Assembly: GCF_026151205.1 (NCBI RefSeq)
Contig: NC_087074.1
Location: 18,863,240 to 18,923,239 of the forward strand
Length of the DNA stretch: 60,000 nt
Direction: 5' to 3'
From: Bolinopsis microptera
Taxonomy: Eukaryota > Ctenophora > Tentaculata > Lobata > Bolinopsidae
This document shows positions 24,454-35,578 of the stretch, one piece after another; position 1 is the first letter of the stretch; each line of letters starts with the position of its first letter. Made by a program: the position numbers and the translations under genes. The notes beneath the pieces are model-generated. The model did not search any database. It saw only the letters and a program-made list of their open reading frames with translations, and was not told the DNA's origin.

Positions 24454-25938
24454 TTCAATAAGAAGATATTTTGAATCAGCCGTTATTATCAGATTAAGTA
24501 TGTGACTATGAAATTATCAAACAGAAAAGCTAAGGTAAATGTAGTGATTCTCACAGAAAAATGACACAAATTAGATATATATGGACACGTTCATTTGAGT
24601 TTGAGGATATTGGTAAATATAAGTGACCCTATTAAAAGGCACAGTGTAGTTGACTTTGTCACACTATGAAATTACACAAACCCTTGATGGTTAGGATAAT
24701 CGTTTCATCCTCTAGGCTAACTTTGTCACTTAACGATATCTTAATCAGGTGATAAGATATCGCTTCAATACGGCCGGCACGGAAATGGTTACATTGTCAC
24801 ACTATAAACATGTGACGGAGTAAATATGGACCCCTTGCTGCCGTTTTTGACCAAATTTTTGAGTGTCCAGTTGATTAGATGGGTACATATGACCATTACC
24901 TACATATTTGACGACTTTTTTCGTTAGATGGTGCACTCAGGTTTACTCTGTCACACATTTAAGAAAACATGTGAAGAATGTTTAGGGCACCCTGATAAGC
25001 AATGCTGAGTAGTGTAGGTTTATTTGATGGCCTGGAAGTGCTAGGAATTGTTCTTATATCATATAGTCGTAAGGAATTAAAACACAGAAGGCACAAACAA
25101 GTTTACTTTGTCACATAATCTTGATGATATCTGAACATGTGTGAAATTAAACAAATAATGATATACCAGCTTAAACCCCTTATATTACATACTATGCATC
25201 AAACAACACTGCTAGTACCACGCACCAGTCACATAAATCATTATCGGGTGGCAATATGTTAACAGTGTCACAATTAAACTACCGCAACATGGTCAAAAAT
25301 AGGGTAATTTCGTCACAACAAAATTATTATAACTCTGTTAGCTCCTTGCTGGCAAAATAACTAGTTCATTGATGATAAAGTTACATAGTATTCTAATAGA
25401 AGTATAGCTCTTCAAAATAGGGGCAAGACATGTTTACTTTGTCACATCAGTTATTATAAGAGTTAGGTAATCGTCATCAGATTAACAGATCTTTTTCGTA
25501 GTTTGGATCGATTAATATAGGCAATAAAGCATCCTATGCCAATTTTAACACACTATCTTGATATTTTTGGGGCAGGGAAAGTTAATTTTGTCACATTTTC
25601 AGCGTCTTTGACAAATTAATCTAAAATTGTTAAACTTGAGCCCTGATGTTCTAGACAATATTCTACCAATCGTTTCTGAAAGAATGCTGAATTCTAATAG
25701 AGTTATAGATCTTCAAAATAGGGGCAAGACATGTTTACTTTGTCACATCAGTTATTATTAGAGTTAGGTAATCGTCATCAGATTAACAGATCTTTTTCGT
25801 AGTTTGGATTGATTTATATAGGTAATAAAGCAGCCTATGCTAATTTTTACACACTATCTTGAAATTGTTGGGGCAGGAAAAGTCAATTTTGTCACATTTT
25901 TAGTGATTTTGACAAATTTAACCTAAAATTGTTAAACT

Positions 25939-28162
25939 GGGGGGGTGTCATGTCCGTCTATGTCCGCCTATGTCCTGTCCTTTTTGGATTCTATGAGACA
26001 ACGGACGTGTTTTTTGGGACATTGGCGGACACGGACGGACATTGGCGGACTCGGACGGACATTGGCGGACTCGGACGGACATAGGCGGACCCGGACGGAC
26101 ATTGGCGGACTTGGACGGACATTGGTGGACATTAGCGGACATTGGTGGACATTAGCGGACAAACATTTTGAGGACTGAAGAGTACTGAAGAGTACTGAAG
26201 AGTACTGAGGAGGATGGCTGAGGAGGATGGCTGAGGAGGATGGCTGAGGAGGATGGCTGAGGAGGATGACTGAGAGGGAGGAGAAGGATCAGGAAGACCC
26301 AGGAGGAGGAGGAGGAGGACTCAGGAGGAGGACTGAGGAGGACTGAGAAGGAGGAGGACTGAGGAGGATGGCTGAGGAGGATGGCTGAGGAGAATGACTG
26401 AGAGGGAGGAGGAGGAGGAAGAGGAGGAAGAGGACTGAGGAGGAGGAGGAGAATGACTGAGGAGGAGAAGGAGGACCCAGGAGGAGGAGGACCCAGGAAA
26501 AGGCCCCAGGAGGAGGAGGAGGAGGACTGGGGAGGAGGAGAACTGTTGAGGACTGATGAGGAGGACTGAGGACGAGGAGGAGTAGGAGGAGGACTGAGGA
26601 GGAGAGGAGGAAGAGGACTGGGGAGGATCAGGAAGACCCAGGAGGACCCAGGAGGAGGAAGAGGAGGAGGACCCAGGAGGAGGAGGAGGACTGAGGAGGA
26701 TGGCTGAGGAGGATGGCTGGGGAGGATGGCTGAGGAGGATGACTGAGGAGGATGACTGAGAGGGAGGAGGAGGAGGAAGAGGAGGAAGAGGACTGAGGAG
26801 GAGGAGGAGAAGGACTGAGGAGGAGAAGGAGGACCCAGGAGGAGGAGGACCCAGGAGGAGGAGGACCCAGGAGGAGGACCCAGGAAAAGGCCCCAGGAGG
26901 AGGAGGAGGACTGGGGAGGAGGAGAACTGTTGAGGACTGATGAGGAGGACTGAGGACGAGGAGGAGTAGGAGGAGGACTGAGGAGGGGAGGAGGAAGAGG
27001 ACTGGGGAGGATCAGGAAGACCCAGGAGGACCCAGGAGGAGGAGGAGGAGGAGGACCCAGGAGGAGGAGGAGGACTGAGGAGGATGGCTGAGGAGGATGG
27101 CTGGGGAGGATGGCTGAGGAGGATGACTGAGAAGGATGACTGAGAGGGAGTAGGAGGAGGACTCAGGAGGAGGACTCAGGAGGAAGAGGAGGAGGACTGA
27201 GGAGAACTGAGGAGGAGGAGGAGGAGGAGGAGGAGGACTGAATAGGAGGAGAAGAAGGAGGGGGACTGGGAGAGGACTGGGGAGGAGGAGGACTGATGAG
27301 AAGGATGAAGAGGAGGACCCAGGAGGAGGAGGACTGAGGACCAAGGAGGAAGAGGAGGAGGATGAAGAGGAGGAGGAGGACCCAGGAGGAGGAGGACTGA
27401 GGAGGACTGAGGAGGATGGCTGAGGAGGATGACTGAGAGGGAAGAGGAGGAGGATGACTCAGGAGGAGGAGGAGGAGGACTGAGGAGGACTGAGAAGAAG
27501 GAGGACTCAGGAGGAGGAGGAGGACTGAATAGGAGGAGGAGGATGGGGACTGGGAGAGGACTGAGGAGGAGGATGGAGGACTGAGGAGAAGGATGAGGAG
27601 GAGGACCCAGGAGGACTGAGGACCCAGGAGGAAGAGGAGGAGGAGGAGGACCCAGGAGGAGGACCCAGGAGGAGGACTCAGGAGGAGGAGGAGGACTGGG
27701 GAGGAGGAGGACTGTTGAGGACTGATGAGGAGGACTGAGGACGAGGAGGAGGAGTAGGAGGAGGACTGAGGAGGGGAGGAGGAAGAGGACTGAGGAAGAT
27801 CAGGAAGACCCAGGAGGAGGAGGAGGAAGAGTAGGAGAAGGAAGCATCTAAATGTTATTTCCATTTTTGTCCGTTTTTGTCCATTTTTATTTTTTGTCCG
27901 CTCTATTTTTTGTCCGTTTTGAAAATATAGGGTACCGAACGGACAAAAAACATGATCCCCCTATAACAGCAAAAATTGAACATTTTATTTAGCAATTTAG
28001 GTGTCCATAAATGTCCGCCTATGTCCGCCTATGTCCGCCTATGTCCGTCTATGTCCGCCTATGTCCGCCTATGTCCGTCTATGTCCGCCTATGTCCGCCT
28101 ATGTCCTGTCCTTTTTGGATTCTATGAGACAAGCGGACATAGACGGACGTGACACCCCCCCC
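25939..28162. mobile_element. Nested element with GTCCG(C/T)CTAT arrays
   Basis: Inverted ends GGGGGGGTGTCA(T/C)GTCCGTC at 25939 and the complement ending at 28162. Subterminal arrays of GGACATTGGC/GGACATAGGC units lie on the left (26000-26160) and TGTCCGCCTA units on the right (28010-28105). The host duplicate at about 25630 shows the uninterrupted target (GTTAAACTTGAG); here TTAAACT precedes and TTAACTT follows, an approximate 7-bp target duplication. Confidence 0.85.
26170..27845 (+). repeat. GGA-type polypurine microsatellite, about 1.7 kb
   Basis: Almost pure GA-rich sequence built of AGG/GAG triplets with ACTG and GATGGCTG interruptions. Longer blocks recur (for example near 26520-26640, 26900-27030 and 27690-27800). 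Long open frames on either strand here are compositional artefacts. It sits inside the nested element. Confidence 0.95.
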
Positions 28163-29039
28163 TTAACTTGAGGTCTGATGTTCTGGACAATATTCTACCG
28201 ATTTTTGTCTGAAAGAATGTTGAATGCTGATAGAGTCATAGAATATATAGATCTTCAAAATAGGGGAAAGACATGTTTACTTTGTCACATCAGTTATTAT
28301 AAGAGTTATTATAAGAGACTATTTCATTCTATAATCATTATTTTTAACCTATTTACGATTTCATATCATTTTTTGTGACAATGTAAACACTGATCTTAAC
28401 TTGCATCAACTACATTGTCATCAAAGTTTTCCCGCCTTTCAAACCAAAATCAGATATAAATAATTCGCCCAAAATTTAAAATTCCAAATATTGTGACGGA
28501 ATTTACCTCATTTCCCAATAACCAAGTGCCTTTTTAGCTAACTATTCGAAACAACATATTTTAGGGCTATAATTGGTAGATCAACCATCAAATAATGAGT
28601 TAAAAGGTTTTTGAGGACATCTCATAGTAGAATAGAGGTATGGTATTCTGAGTGTGACAAAGTTACCCAAATATTGCCTTGTAACCGTTCGATCCGTGCC
28701 CTTTAACCAATGTTGTATCATAATTGTTAGATTGACCTAATCTACTATATTTCAGACCAAGGAATGATAATTAGACAACTGCAGTTAACTAAGTCACACA
28801 AAATGTGACATTTGAACCATTATAGTGCCTAACAACAATAGATTTTCTTTCTGAGCAGTGCATATGGGAGTATGGGTTACGTGGCTAATGTTCAGAACTT
28901 CTGAACGTGCTAGGTTAATAGATGTCAAAATTAAGCCACTATCGTCGAAAACGCTATCATTTTTGTTTACCAATATCCTCAAACTCAAATGAACGTGTCC
29001 ATATATGAGCTAAATTATTCAGATTTAACGATAGAACTT

Positions 29040-30142
29040 ACCGGTATGTGCTCGGTTATAGGGAAGGCATCTCAGTACAATAACTTTTCTTTCGAAGTTT
29101 GTAGTTACGAAGTGTATTATGACCCCCAAATAGGAATCCAGCGCTTTTGACGACCAAACATCACAGCTCAGACTGTAATCAGCTCCTTTCAGTCAATAAA
29201 TTTCTTCAGTTTAAACTGTAATCTATTATATAATTCAGGAAACAGTTTTGTGCGCACCACCTTCTCTGAGGGTATGTCAAACTTCTTGTTCAAACCTGAA
29301 TGAGTCGGAAGTCAGATGATCTTAATTTATCTGTAAATGATTATCCAACAAATGACTGTCAATCTGCTGCTAATTTACTTAATAGCAATCAATTTTATCA
29401 TCACAAAGAACTCAATTGGAATTGTAATCTGGAGTCATCACAGCTCGAGCCTAGAAAATTTGTTTTGTTATTGAGCTAAGTTATTAAAAACGTCCCAAAT
29501 GAATCTTACCGTCAACAAACTGTTGAAAATGTTCATTCTCAACAATCGTGTAGGGGAGCATCTGATCAATAATCCATTTCAGGAGCAACTTTTTAGATCT
29601 TTTTGACGTTCATCAGTCTAGTAACAGTGGCGCCGCTCCAGACTGCCCACAGTGTGGGCTGATTAGATGTTGTCAGTTGATACATCGATCTCCGCTCAGC
29701 TTCGACTTCATCAGACTTTTGTCTCTTGACCCTCTGTGATTCACGTATTGCAGTTGCTTCCTTGTGTTTAGAAGGGTGCTTATGTTGCAAATGATCCCAT
29801 AAAATGATTACCTGGATAAGCTTTATTTAGTAATTTTTATAGTCATATCGATTGTTCATAGTTGCTGGTTCCTTTCCAGCTAGTGTCCACGATTGACTGC
29901 ACATTAGTCGTTATAAAAATATTGTGGCTAAAGGTTGCTAAATCATTATAGATATAGCTCAAAGTTATTTTCTAGAAAACAAAAGTATTATACCTGGAAA
30001 TCCTTGGCCGCTTGGCCTGGTCTCAGTCTGATAGAAGCCAAGCACTCCAAATAATAATATGGACTTCCTCCAGGATCTGGCACAGTAAAGAATGTCCACA
30101 CATCGGAAACATTCCTATTGGATTGAGACATCCTAGCCATGT
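29040..30142 (-). pseudogene. hAT transposase with BED finger, N-terminal half (decayed)
   Basis: Minus strand. The first exon runs about 30000-30142 (ATG at 30142; reads SDVWTFFTVPDPGG; donor TTCCAG/GTATAATAC). The next exon, from about 29812, carries LWDHLQHKHPSKHKEA, the HxxxxH end of a BED zinc finger, whose Cys pair is degenerate. After a frameshift, KWIIDQMLPYTIVENEHFQQ (about 29560-29500) matches the hAT dimer/linker region. LSCDVWSSKALDSYLG with CLPYNRAHTG (about 29165-29050) contains the first catalytic Asp and ends at a donor (GTAAGT). Upstream, AAGATGGC at 31036 resembles a YY1-type start-site motif. Confidence 0.7.
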
Positions 30143-32780
30143 GACAAGCACCTGCAGTAAAGCACAGTTAATAAATGAAATCGAATTGACGGTCAGAGGC
30201 ACGGTGAATCAATTATTTCTGGGTAGGAATACTGAATAGGCTAAATAATAAACTAATTTGATTTACTGTCCGATGTATCAGCCCGTTAGTTTAAATTTTG
30301 ACATTTAAAAACAGTGTAAATAAACTATTGAAATCAATCAACACATAACCTCTACAGCACGGTTTCACAAAACTGTCCTAATCAATGCGTTCACTGGCTA
30401 ATGTCAACGATCTAATTATTCAATTAATTACTCAACTATAATAAGGATAATGGCAAATCCTGAGAGGGAGAGTAAATTCGCCGAGCTTGTTCAGTGTCAG
30501 TGCAGTGACAGAAAATCTATAAAAATATAATAGTCAAGTGATGCTAAAGCAGAGCACAAATGTGTAATAAGTTAATAGATTAAAAACTGATTCATGTGAT
30601 GCATTACGCAGAGTACAGACAAAAATACTGATTCAATGATTAAAATTATAGCTGTGAGTGTCAATAAATTACTGTGTCATAAAAAAGGAACGATGTACAC
30701 GTGATCTGAGATACCAATATCTCAATATCAAAAGGATAGTGTCTAGAAACATTCATAGTCCATGGTGGCAGCTATCAAGTTAAACGAAGTTACACTGACT
30801 GACAATGTATACGATTGCCGTCTCCCTCTCTCACCCCTGACCGCTATAAAAATTGTAATAGGCTTCAATAAGAAAGGGCAGGGAATGTTCAATACATTTT
30901 GTACAGCTTTTACCTTCGGTCCCTAGGCCACGGACCACGGTGTATACTAAATTATAAGTATAACCAATACAGAGTAGAAAGTAAGCGATAAATCACTAAC
31001 GCAAAACAAAACGACAAATTCTGGACTGATTTCAAGATGGCCGACATAAGTCGGAAGTTGGTTGTACCTGACGCACCGACACCAGTCACACGCTTCACTG
31101 TCAGTTGGACTACTGCGGCAGTCAAACCCTGCCCTAGATGTACATTATAATGTGTAACGAGCTACACTGCGTGTACTCGCTGCGTGAACTGTACTCCTGC
31201 CGGCTGTAGGACGAAGGGGGGACTGTAGAGCGGGGGACTGTTGGTCGGAAGTAGGACCCTAGAGCGGAACAAGGTTAATGCTGCCGGCTGTTCGTCCCTG
31301 GATGAAGATGGGCTTCTCAGTAGGAGTCGAGGAATGACTATTGCATATTTGAGATAGTTGCAAAGAGTAGTAGGAATCGAATGTGATATACTAAAGCTAA
31401 ACTCTCAGTGACATTTATACTGCACTATCGAAATCACTAACAAGAACCGCTTTGCGATCATGGGATCTGATCTGAATCATACCCTGTCACCAGACTGAGT
31501 AGGTGCTAAATTGTCACGCGATGAGATCCTCATTCCTAAATGATCTGCTTGAGTGCACGTACTTGGTCGGTTTTCACCGGGGCGAGAGTGAAAAAATCTA
31601 GAAGCTAATTGAAATCGAGTATGCAGTTTAGTGTCTACAACTTTTATAGAAACCAGGTCCTTTGTAAGGTCATTCTGGATCAGAATTGATAATGTACGCA
31701 CATTTTATCAGTAGTTCCAACCCTAAGGGGGCAATTTCTAAATTACCCTCAGGCGCAAATATATGATTTTTGTAATTTGCAGGTGCTGGTGATAGCTGAA
31801 CAGAGTAGGAATAAGTCTGAGGTTGCTGGATAGGGCTAGAATTTGCAGGTGCTAGTAGCATAACAACAATTATTGAGCGTTGGTGGAAGCTAGATAGAGC
31901 AGGAAGTAGCATTCAGAGATTGCTCGAAAGAGCTAGAATGGAGGTAGCAGAATTGAAGAAAACTAAAAGTAGATTCTACTACATCAACATGAGGTTGGAT
32001 TGGAGGTGATTAGCCATAATAGCCAAACAGTACTGGAGAATGCCCAACTTGTGATAAGACCGGCTTAATCCTGATCCCTAATCCCGGTCCCGGTCTTAAT
32101 CCCGGTCCCGGCACTTTTCCCCAGTCCCGGCCAAAAAAAGCGGTCCCGGTCGAGCCTTGGCTTTAACGAGATGGAAGCAACCAGAGAGATGGTTAGATGT
32201 ATAAATTTGGGGATTGAAGTGGTTTGAAATAACCAAAGAAATGTTAAACAAATTGAACAACAGGTTGAACAAAAAAGTATAAGCACAATTCACAAAGCAT
32301 ATGTAAAGAGTTACCGCTATCGAGTGATAAAAGAGGAGAAAGCATAAATATGATTTTAGGCAGACGCCAGCTAGCTCATCGCGGTATCACATGACTTTAA
32401 TACTGCGATATCATTGGTCATCTATGTATCCAATGCGAAATTTACATATGGCGCTATTTTCATGAATTAGTAGCGCCGTACAAAAATTAAGCAGTTTGGA
32501 ACAAAATTACAAGTTTTCGGTTTACACAAATATTAAAACATTTACATTTTTGTTCGTATGAAGGTTCCAATGACTTAATAAAGTCATTTAAATAATAAAA
32601 ATAGTACAAAGATACCAAGTAAACTCACAAATATTGCAACTTAGTCAAAAACAATGCATTTAACTGTTTTGGTGGCGCGCGCGCACCATCTCAGTCAATT
32701 ACTCCCATAATTGGTCAAATTGGATAATAGGGACGCAAAATATGCGTCCCTCCAAAAAGTCCGATTTCCTTCATTGTATG
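30143..32780. other. Intergenic, nothing firmly recognised
   Basis: Presumed promoter side of the hAT pseudogene, then anonymous sequence. A GTCCCGGTC-type simple repeat occurs around 32080-32150. The small open frames at 31477-31912 have no recognisable motif. Confidence 0.4.
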
Positions 32781-32789
32781 CCCCTTTTT

Positions 32790-32822
32790 CCGCCTTCGGC
32801 GGCGCGCGCTTCGCGCGCGAAA
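32790..32822. repeat. Two adjacent GC hairpins with TTCG loops
   Basis: CCGCCTTCGGCGG is followed directly by CGCGCTTCGCGCG, two perfect stem-loops with TTCG at the apex in AT-rich surroundings. Confidence 0.75.
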
Positions 32823-33053
32823 AGTGGCTTGCAACGTATGTCAAGCAAAACCATATAAACCAAAGTCACGTGAAATTTTTGGGCGAGCGAATTATAGTAA
32901 GAGCCAGCTGGTCCTGAACGACTTTTCGAAATCCTAGCCCTCCAATCTGATCCTAACCTTAACCCTAACCCAATCTTTAACAAAAGCATACACTGAAACC
33001 CTAACCCTAACGAGAAATTAGATGTTAGACTAACTTCCTTATACGGTCATATC

Positions 33054-33142
33054 TTACTGGGCCGCGCTCAGCCTGTCATTCCGCCGAATCTCTATTCGGC
33101 GGAATATTTTTATGAACATGATAGCCTGAGGTCCCCAGGTAA
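33054..33142. mobile_element. 89-bp TTACTGGGC MITE with 9-bp target duplication
   Basis: The host element reads TACGGTCATATCACGTGATC at its paralogue near 17415. Here GGTCATATC appears on both sides (33045-33053 and 33143-33151) of an 89-bp insert. The insert begins TTACTGGGCCGCGCTCAGCC and ends GTCCCCAGGTAA, with imperfect inverted ends. Inside is a short hairpin (CCGAATCTCTATTCGG). Confidence 0.93.
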
Positions 33143-33213
33143 GGTCATATCACGTGATCGAGACAGTTTTTCGCCATTATCTCGTCGCGTCAGGGGAGCA
33201 TTTTAACCCTATT

Positions 33214-33710
33214 ATTTTACGATGTTCTTGTATAAAGGAAACACGATATAACTAAGAGGTATTATTCTTGAAAGTAGAATGAAGATTTATATAAGTAACA
33301 TAGGCATTAGAATATAACAGAACTGCTCGAACCTGACCTCTCAAATAATTATAAAACGGCACTTATATATAGCATGACACGTGACGAATGATTCGTGACC
33401 ATGGGACATGAAGATACTATTTGAATGGTTGTGAAGTCGTGGTGAAGTGAACACGTGACAATGACGAGTGATTAGTGTTATGAATCTCCAAGGTGAAATG
33501 AACTGTGCTGACTTTGTGCATATGAAGTGAATTGGTGCTGAATTCTGAAAGTGGATTGTGCTAGTGCTTGTTATTTGATGTGAAAATAATGTGTAGTGGA
33601 GCATGATGTGAGGTGATTTGTGACTATGAATGCCTATAAAACATCTAAAACAAATAACACTAATTAACAATAAAAATATATATACTCTTTAAAACTAAAA
33701 GTAAACACAA
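33214..33710. mobile_element. About 500-bp insertion, possible solo LTR
   Basis: Compared with the paralogue at about 17483, the string CCTAT/GTCATGGGG is opened here. CCTAT occurs on both sides of about 500 bp of foreign sequence (starts TATTTTACGATGTTC, ends AAACACAACA). A 5-bp duplication and a TGTT...AACA-like pair would fit a solo LTR, but the left TG is not flush with the duplication. Confidence 0.5.
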
Positions 33711-34013
33711 CACCTATGTCATGGGGGCCGGGGTGATTCGGATTCAGCGTCCGAAAATACATCGATTGAAGTTGGTTTTAACTGTCGAGGTCCCTTTTAG
33801 AACAATCTCGAAGATCGACTGTAAACTTAAAGTGATTTAGCGCACGCTCGCGCACGGTTAGTTTAATTTGATGAAGGAGCAATCATGGTAAACTTTTGTA
33901 ATTCATATTTCATTATATTGTTCATGCTTGGTTACGTTTGTAAATTTTTTTAACCGATCCCTTTAGCTCTACCGTTTGTTTTTTTTTAAAATTTGTAATT
34001 GTCCCCAAAAATA

Positions 34014-35357
34014 CAGGGTGGGCCAAAAGTCAGTGTGCAAACGTTGGCCTGAATAGCTCAGTCACTGAGTGCCCAATTGAAATAATTTGTTCTGGTATGA
34101 CTTACTACCACCACTGGTTCGAGAAATTTGTCAAATCGAAACATATTTGTGTTCATTTTTTTCAAAAGAAGGTTCATTTTCGCATTTAATTGATAGTTTG
34201 GATAGTCAGATCGAGCCAAATTTTATTGAATTGTGTTTGGCCATTTAAATTACGTTTGCCCTGGAAAAATGAGAGTTCTAGCTTCTCAGATGACCGAGAT
34301 ATGAACCTTAACGAGGTTATTCATTACGTGTGATCAGGTGATTGGCTTACCTGATCACGTGATTAGGTGACCCGGCCGTTAACCGTTGAGAACTGCTTCT
34401 GAGTTCTGTGCTTGCGAACATGCTGAGGAGAGGCCGGTTAATTGAGTGATGCGGCCTTACCCACATCTTCCCATCGCCTGGAGGATCCAACACTCACAAC
34501 ACGCAAAATGGTGCTCGTCCTCATCTTCCTGCCAGACAGTGGATATCTTCTAAATTTGATAACAGAACCATCGGCGAAGGACTAGCTGAACCCTGGCCGC
34601 CTCGAAGTCCTGACATGAAACCTCCAGACTTCTTCTTCTGGGGATGGCTTAAGGATCAGATATACAAGGAGGGTCCTGCTCACGACATCCCTGAATTAAA
34701 GAGACGTATTAAAGACTGCTGCAGGGATGTTCCGGCGGAGTTCCTCACTAGGGCTTGTCGATCAGTGAAACGGCGCTGCAATTTAGTTGTAGAGAAGAAT
34801 GGTGGTCATATTGAGAATTATCTGTAGATTTATTATTGTTTCAATTATTGTGTGCATATCTTAAATAAAGTTATCCTTTTGCAACAGTTTTGTTTCACTA
34901 TTCATTTGCCGCCAAAATTCTCTGATCATTGCTAAGGCTCAAGTAGCACGCTAGAAACATAGTACGGGGTACGTGATATCAGATATCCCCCCTGGGAATT
35001 TTGAAGGTAGTCCAATTAAGGTATCGTGTCACATAATCACCCAATCAATCAAGCTGACAAGCTTGAAGCTAGAATAAATTCTTGATAACTCATTTTTTCA
35101 TTTTTTCAGATCAGATGCAACATTTAATAATCTACCCTCTCTGAAAAAATTAGACATCTAGCATGTTCGGGGAGAACAATATAAGTGTTTTAATATTGAA
35201 TGGGCGTGGTCTAAAATATTCGAATTTTCAAATTTTGGTGACGGAATCCTCGAACCAGTAGGTACAGTAAACCATTTGCAAAGCAACAACCCTCAAATAT
35301 AAAACACGGCGGAGGTATAAGACCCAACGTTTGCACACTGACTTTTGGTCCACCCTG
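34014..35357 (+). mobile_element. Tc1/mariner-like transposon, decayed
   Basis: Inverted ends CAGGGTGGGCCAAAAGTCAG and the complement (GACTTTTGGTCCACCCTG) are flanked by TA on both sides (34012-34013, 35358-35359), the mariner target duplication. Terminal repeats of about 33 bp include GTGTGCAAACGTTGG. The transposase frame lies at 34480-34827. Confidence 0.93.
34480..34827 (+). pseudogene. Mariner-type transposase, C-terminal remnant
   Basis: An open frame reads QNGARPHLPARQW (family norm QDGAPPH; the second catalytic Asp is Asn here), then WPPRSPDMKPPDFFFWGWLK with the third acidic residue region, and ends KNGGHIENYL at a TAG. The N-terminal helix-turn-helix half and first Asp are missing or unreadable, so the copy is inactive. 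Confidence 0.85.
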
Positions 35358-35578
35358 TATCAATTACTAATTACATGATCGAGAGTAAAAACAAATTATC
35401 ATAATGACAGCAATGTACAAATATTCATTATTCACATTTTCTTTGTAGGTTTACAACCTACCAGGACGCGCGCCGACTTGGACTCGTCGACGGTCCTGAT
35501 ATGGAACAGATATTTTACGAGTATCACCCGTTAACATTTTCTTCAACATGATTTAAGATTTTATAGGTGCTCTTAAAT

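Larger units (their letters stand above)
24577..29006. mobile_element. 4.4-kb TIR element with repeated TTTGTCACA motif
   Basis: Inverted termini of about 40 bp: ATATATGGACACGTTCATTT at 24577, continuing through GAGTTTGAGGATATTGGTAAA, and the complement ending at 29006. The interior carries many copies of (T)TTACTTTGTCACA or CTTTGTCACA and complements, about every 150-250 bp (for example near 24653, 24725, 24950, 25108, 25436, 25585, 25737, 25890, 28277 and 28654). A block of about 300 bp near 25380-25620 is duplicated at 25690-25935 and again after 28163. There is no coding frame. It is invaded by the element at 25939-28162. Confidence 0.8.
32858..33850. mobile_element. Composite of telomere-repeat MITEs, copy D
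   Basis: Starts with an inverted family A end (CACGTGAAATTTTTGGGCGA) and continues at about 32925 as family B (CTGAACGACTTTTCGAAA, CCCTAACCC tract, TTAGACTAACTTCCTTATAC) to a B right end near 33840. Two later insertions split it, at 33054-33142 and about 33214-33710. Confidence 0.75.

Noticed and set aside
27012-27864. Long open frames (110 and 233 codons) on the minus strand
   Set aside because: They are Ser/Pro/Leu-only translations of the GGA microsatellite.
32065-32293. Hydrophobic minus-strand frames of 65-73 codons
   Set aside because: Short, overlapping in two frames, and partly made of a GTCCCGG simple repeat.
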